DNA from: Betaproteobacteria bacterium HGW-Betaproteobacteria-9
GTDB taxonomy: Bacteria > Pseudomonadota > Gammaproteobacteria > Burkholderiales > Burkholderiaceae_C
NCBI GenBank assembly: GCA_002842215.1
Contig: PHCC01000002.1
Coordinates: 124,001-188,000, forward strand
Direction: 5' to 3'
Length of the DNA: 64,000 nt
Positions 62,995 through 64,000 of the stretch are shown piece by piece. The notes beneath the pieces were generated by a model that was not told where the DNA came from, did no database searches, and saw nothing but the letters and a program-made list of their open reading frames with translations. Made by a program: the position numbers and the translations under genes. Position 1 is the first letter of the stretch, and every line of letters begins with the position of its first letter.

Positions 62995-63702
62995 ATGAGA
63001 CAGATTGTTCTTGACACCGAAACCACCGGCCTGTCCGCCGACAGCGGCGACCGCATCATTGAAATCGGCTGTGTCGAGTTGCTCAACCGCAAGCTCACGG
63101 GCAACAACCTGCACTTCTACGTCAACCCCGAGCGCGACAGCCACGAGGACGCGCTCAAGGTGCACGGCATCAGCAACGAATTCCTACGCGACAAACCCAA
63201 GTTCGGGCAGATCGCGGACGAGCTGCTGGACTACCTGCGCGACGCCGAACTGATCATCCACAACGCGCCGTTCGACATCAGTTTCCTCAACAAGGAACTG
63301 GACCGCCTGGGGCGTCCGCCGCTCAAGACCGTGATCGGTCAGGTGATTGATAGCCTGGTGATGGCCAAGGAGATGTTCCCGGGCAAACGCAACGGCCTTG
63401 ATGCGCTGTGCGACAGGCTGGACGTGGACAATTCCGGGCGCACGCTGCACGGCGCGTTGCTCGATGCCGAACTGCTGGCCGACGTCTACATCAACATGAC
63501 GCGCGGCCAGGACGCGTTGCTGATTGAAGGCAATGAAAGCAGCGAAGCGGGCGTCGAAGCCATTGTGATCGATCTGTCCCGGTTCGAGTTGCCCGTGCTT
63601 CGCGCCAACGAACAGGAGCTGCAGGGGCATGATGTCGCGCTGGCCGATCTGGACAAGGCCTGCAAAGGCAAGACGCTCTGGCGCAAACTCGAGGCGGTTT
63701 GA
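62995..63702 (+). CDS. dnaQ: DNA polymerase III epsilon subunit (3'-5' proofreading exonuclease)
   Basis: A 235-residue DEDDh exonuclease: D7 and E9 in LDTETTG, D in HNAPFDISF, and the H/D pair in LHGALLDAELL. The C-terminal tail should bind the polymerase alpha subunit. TGTGAGGA precedes the ATG. Confidence 0.95.
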   Translation: MRQIVLDTETTGLSADSGDRIIEIGCVELLNRKLTGNNLHFYVNPERDSHEDALKVHGISNEFLRDKPKFGQIADELLDYLRDAELIIHNAPFDISFLNKELDRLGRPPLKTVIGQVIDSLVMAKEMFPGKRNGLDALCDRLDVDNSGRTLHGALLDAELLADVYINMTRGQDALLIEGNESSEAGVEAIVIDLSRFELPVLRANEQELQGHDVALADLDKACKGKTLWRKLEAV

Positions 63703-63743
63703 CCGGGCATTTCTCCAAATTTTCTGCTCACCGGGAAAAACGG

Positions 63744-63768
63744 CTCAAATTAGACGCTATAATTTGAG
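63744..63768 (+). promoter_or_regulatory. tRNA-Val promoter with palindromic -10 region
   Basis: TATAAT at 63758-63763 is a consensus -10. It sits inside an inverted repeat with arms CTCAAAT (63744-63750) and ATTTGAG (63762-63768). The -35 region (about 63735-63740) is weak. Confidence 0.65.
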
Positions 63769-63795
63769 GCTTCCGAGAGATCGGTCAGATCAATC

Positions 63796-63870
63796 GGGCG
63801 GTTAGCTCAGTGGTAGAGCACTGCCTTCACACGGCAGGGGTCGCAGGTTCGAACCCTGCACCGCCCACCA
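63796..63870 (+). tRNA. tRNA-Val (anticodon CAC)
   Basis: A 75-nt cloverleaf including CCA. The acceptor stem is GGGCGG paired with CCGCCC; the D-arm region is GCTCAGTGGTAGAGC; the anticodon stem-loop is CTGCC-TTCACAC-GGCAG, giving CAC at 34-36. The T-arm has GTTCGAACC. It decodes GUG. Confidence 0.97.
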
Positions 63871-63873
63871 GAC

Positions 63874-63905
63874 AAAGCCCCAAGCGTTTCGCTTGGGGCT
63901 TTTTC
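63874..63905 (+). terminator. Rho-independent terminator after tRNA-Val
   Basis: Arms AAGCCCCAAGC and GCTTGGGGCTT around a short loop, then a T run. Confidence 0.92.
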
Positions 63906-63938
63906 GTTGAGGTCATGTCTTTGACAGGAGTTGGCGGC

Positions 63939-64000
63939 ATGGAACAGGTGGATGTGGTGGTGATCGGCGCCGGCGTGGTCGGGTTGGCGGTGGCCCGTTC
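63939..64000 (+). CDS. FAD-dependent oxidoreductase, N-terminal fragment at window edge
   Basis: Only the first 20 or so codons are visible. MEQVDVVVIGAGVVGLAVA is a Rossmann-type FAD-binding loop (GxGxxG), typical of D-amino-acid dehydrogenase or L-2-hydroxyglutarate oxidase-like flavoenzymes. ACAGGAG is upstream. The gene continues past the window, so the product is not further assignable. Confidence 0.75.
   Translation, partial: MEQVDVVVIGAGVVGLAVAR

Noticed and set aside
62394..63107. A minus-strand frame spanning fdx and the fdx-dnaQ gap
   Set aside because: It reads the repeat in one frame and is antisense to two real genes, so it is not a gene.

Overview
This is a GC-rich chromosomal window from a betaproteobacterium, most likely Burkholderiales/Comamonadaceae and possibly Hydrogenophaga-like. 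That placement is inference from gene content and style: a class I polyhydroxybutyrate (PHB) operon phaC-phaA-phaB, an iscR-iscS-iscU-iscA-hscB-hscA-fdx operon, a propionyl-CoA/methylmalonyl-CoA module, type I sulfide:quinone oxidoreductase, and a family-typical intergenic repeat. I see no prophage, insertion sequence, CRISPR array or rRNA. Genes are densely packed, with many 1-4 bp stop/start overlaps.

Layout. 1-1707: alpha/beta hydrolase, a DUF3820 protein and a zinc-ribbon Nudix hydrolase. 1794-7813: a catabolic cluster with an orphan TRAP binding protein, a fumarylacetoacetate hydrolase-family enzyme, a 2Fe-2S ferredoxin, a glutamine synthetase-like enzyme and a Rieske oxygenase, read away from a divergent GntR regulator. 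7931-10410: overlapping thymidine/AMP phosphorylase-like and PRPP synthetase-like genes. 10604-15845: a five-gene operon of acyl-CoA synthetase, 2-oxoacid dehydrogenase E1alpha, E1beta and E2, and an acyl carrier protein. 15945-19659: NfeD protease, slipin, maleylacetoacetate isomerase and PgeF. 20138-23995: PHB synthesis. 24058-27020: a small trimeric autotransporter with ten 16-residue head repeats, beside a LuxR-type regulator. 27148-33174: DusA, then the PrkA/YeaH/SpoVR stress module. 33206-36283: sulfide:quinone oxidoreductase, Dyp peroxidase and a GntR regulator.

36424-44681: methylmalonyl-CoA mutase, MeaB, PccB and PccA, then a methyltransferase and a VOC protein that could be the missing epimerase. 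44904-47656: an unknown small protein and a chemoreceptor with a C-terminal Cache-like domain. 47681-50986: a soluble RnfB-like ferredoxin, an intracellular PHB depolymerase with a histone-like tail and a palindromic operator candidate, and a YgiD dioxygenase with a twin-arginine-like leader. 51057-57185: aromatic aminotransferase, UvrB and a two-component system. 57347-63702: the isc operon and dnaQ. 63796-63870: tRNA-Val(CAC). The window ends inside an FAD-dependent oxidoreductase gene.

How the parts connect. PHB synthesis and mobilisation sit 26 kb apart, and the propionyl-CoA pathway feeds the TCA cycle. The early catabolic cluster looks able to take in, modify and oxidise an unknown small acid or amine. 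The most interesting signals are that GS-like/Rieske cluster, the acs-E1-E2-ACP operon, the phosphorylase/PRPP synthetase pair, the regular autotransporter head, and several well-formed palindromes in intergenic regions.
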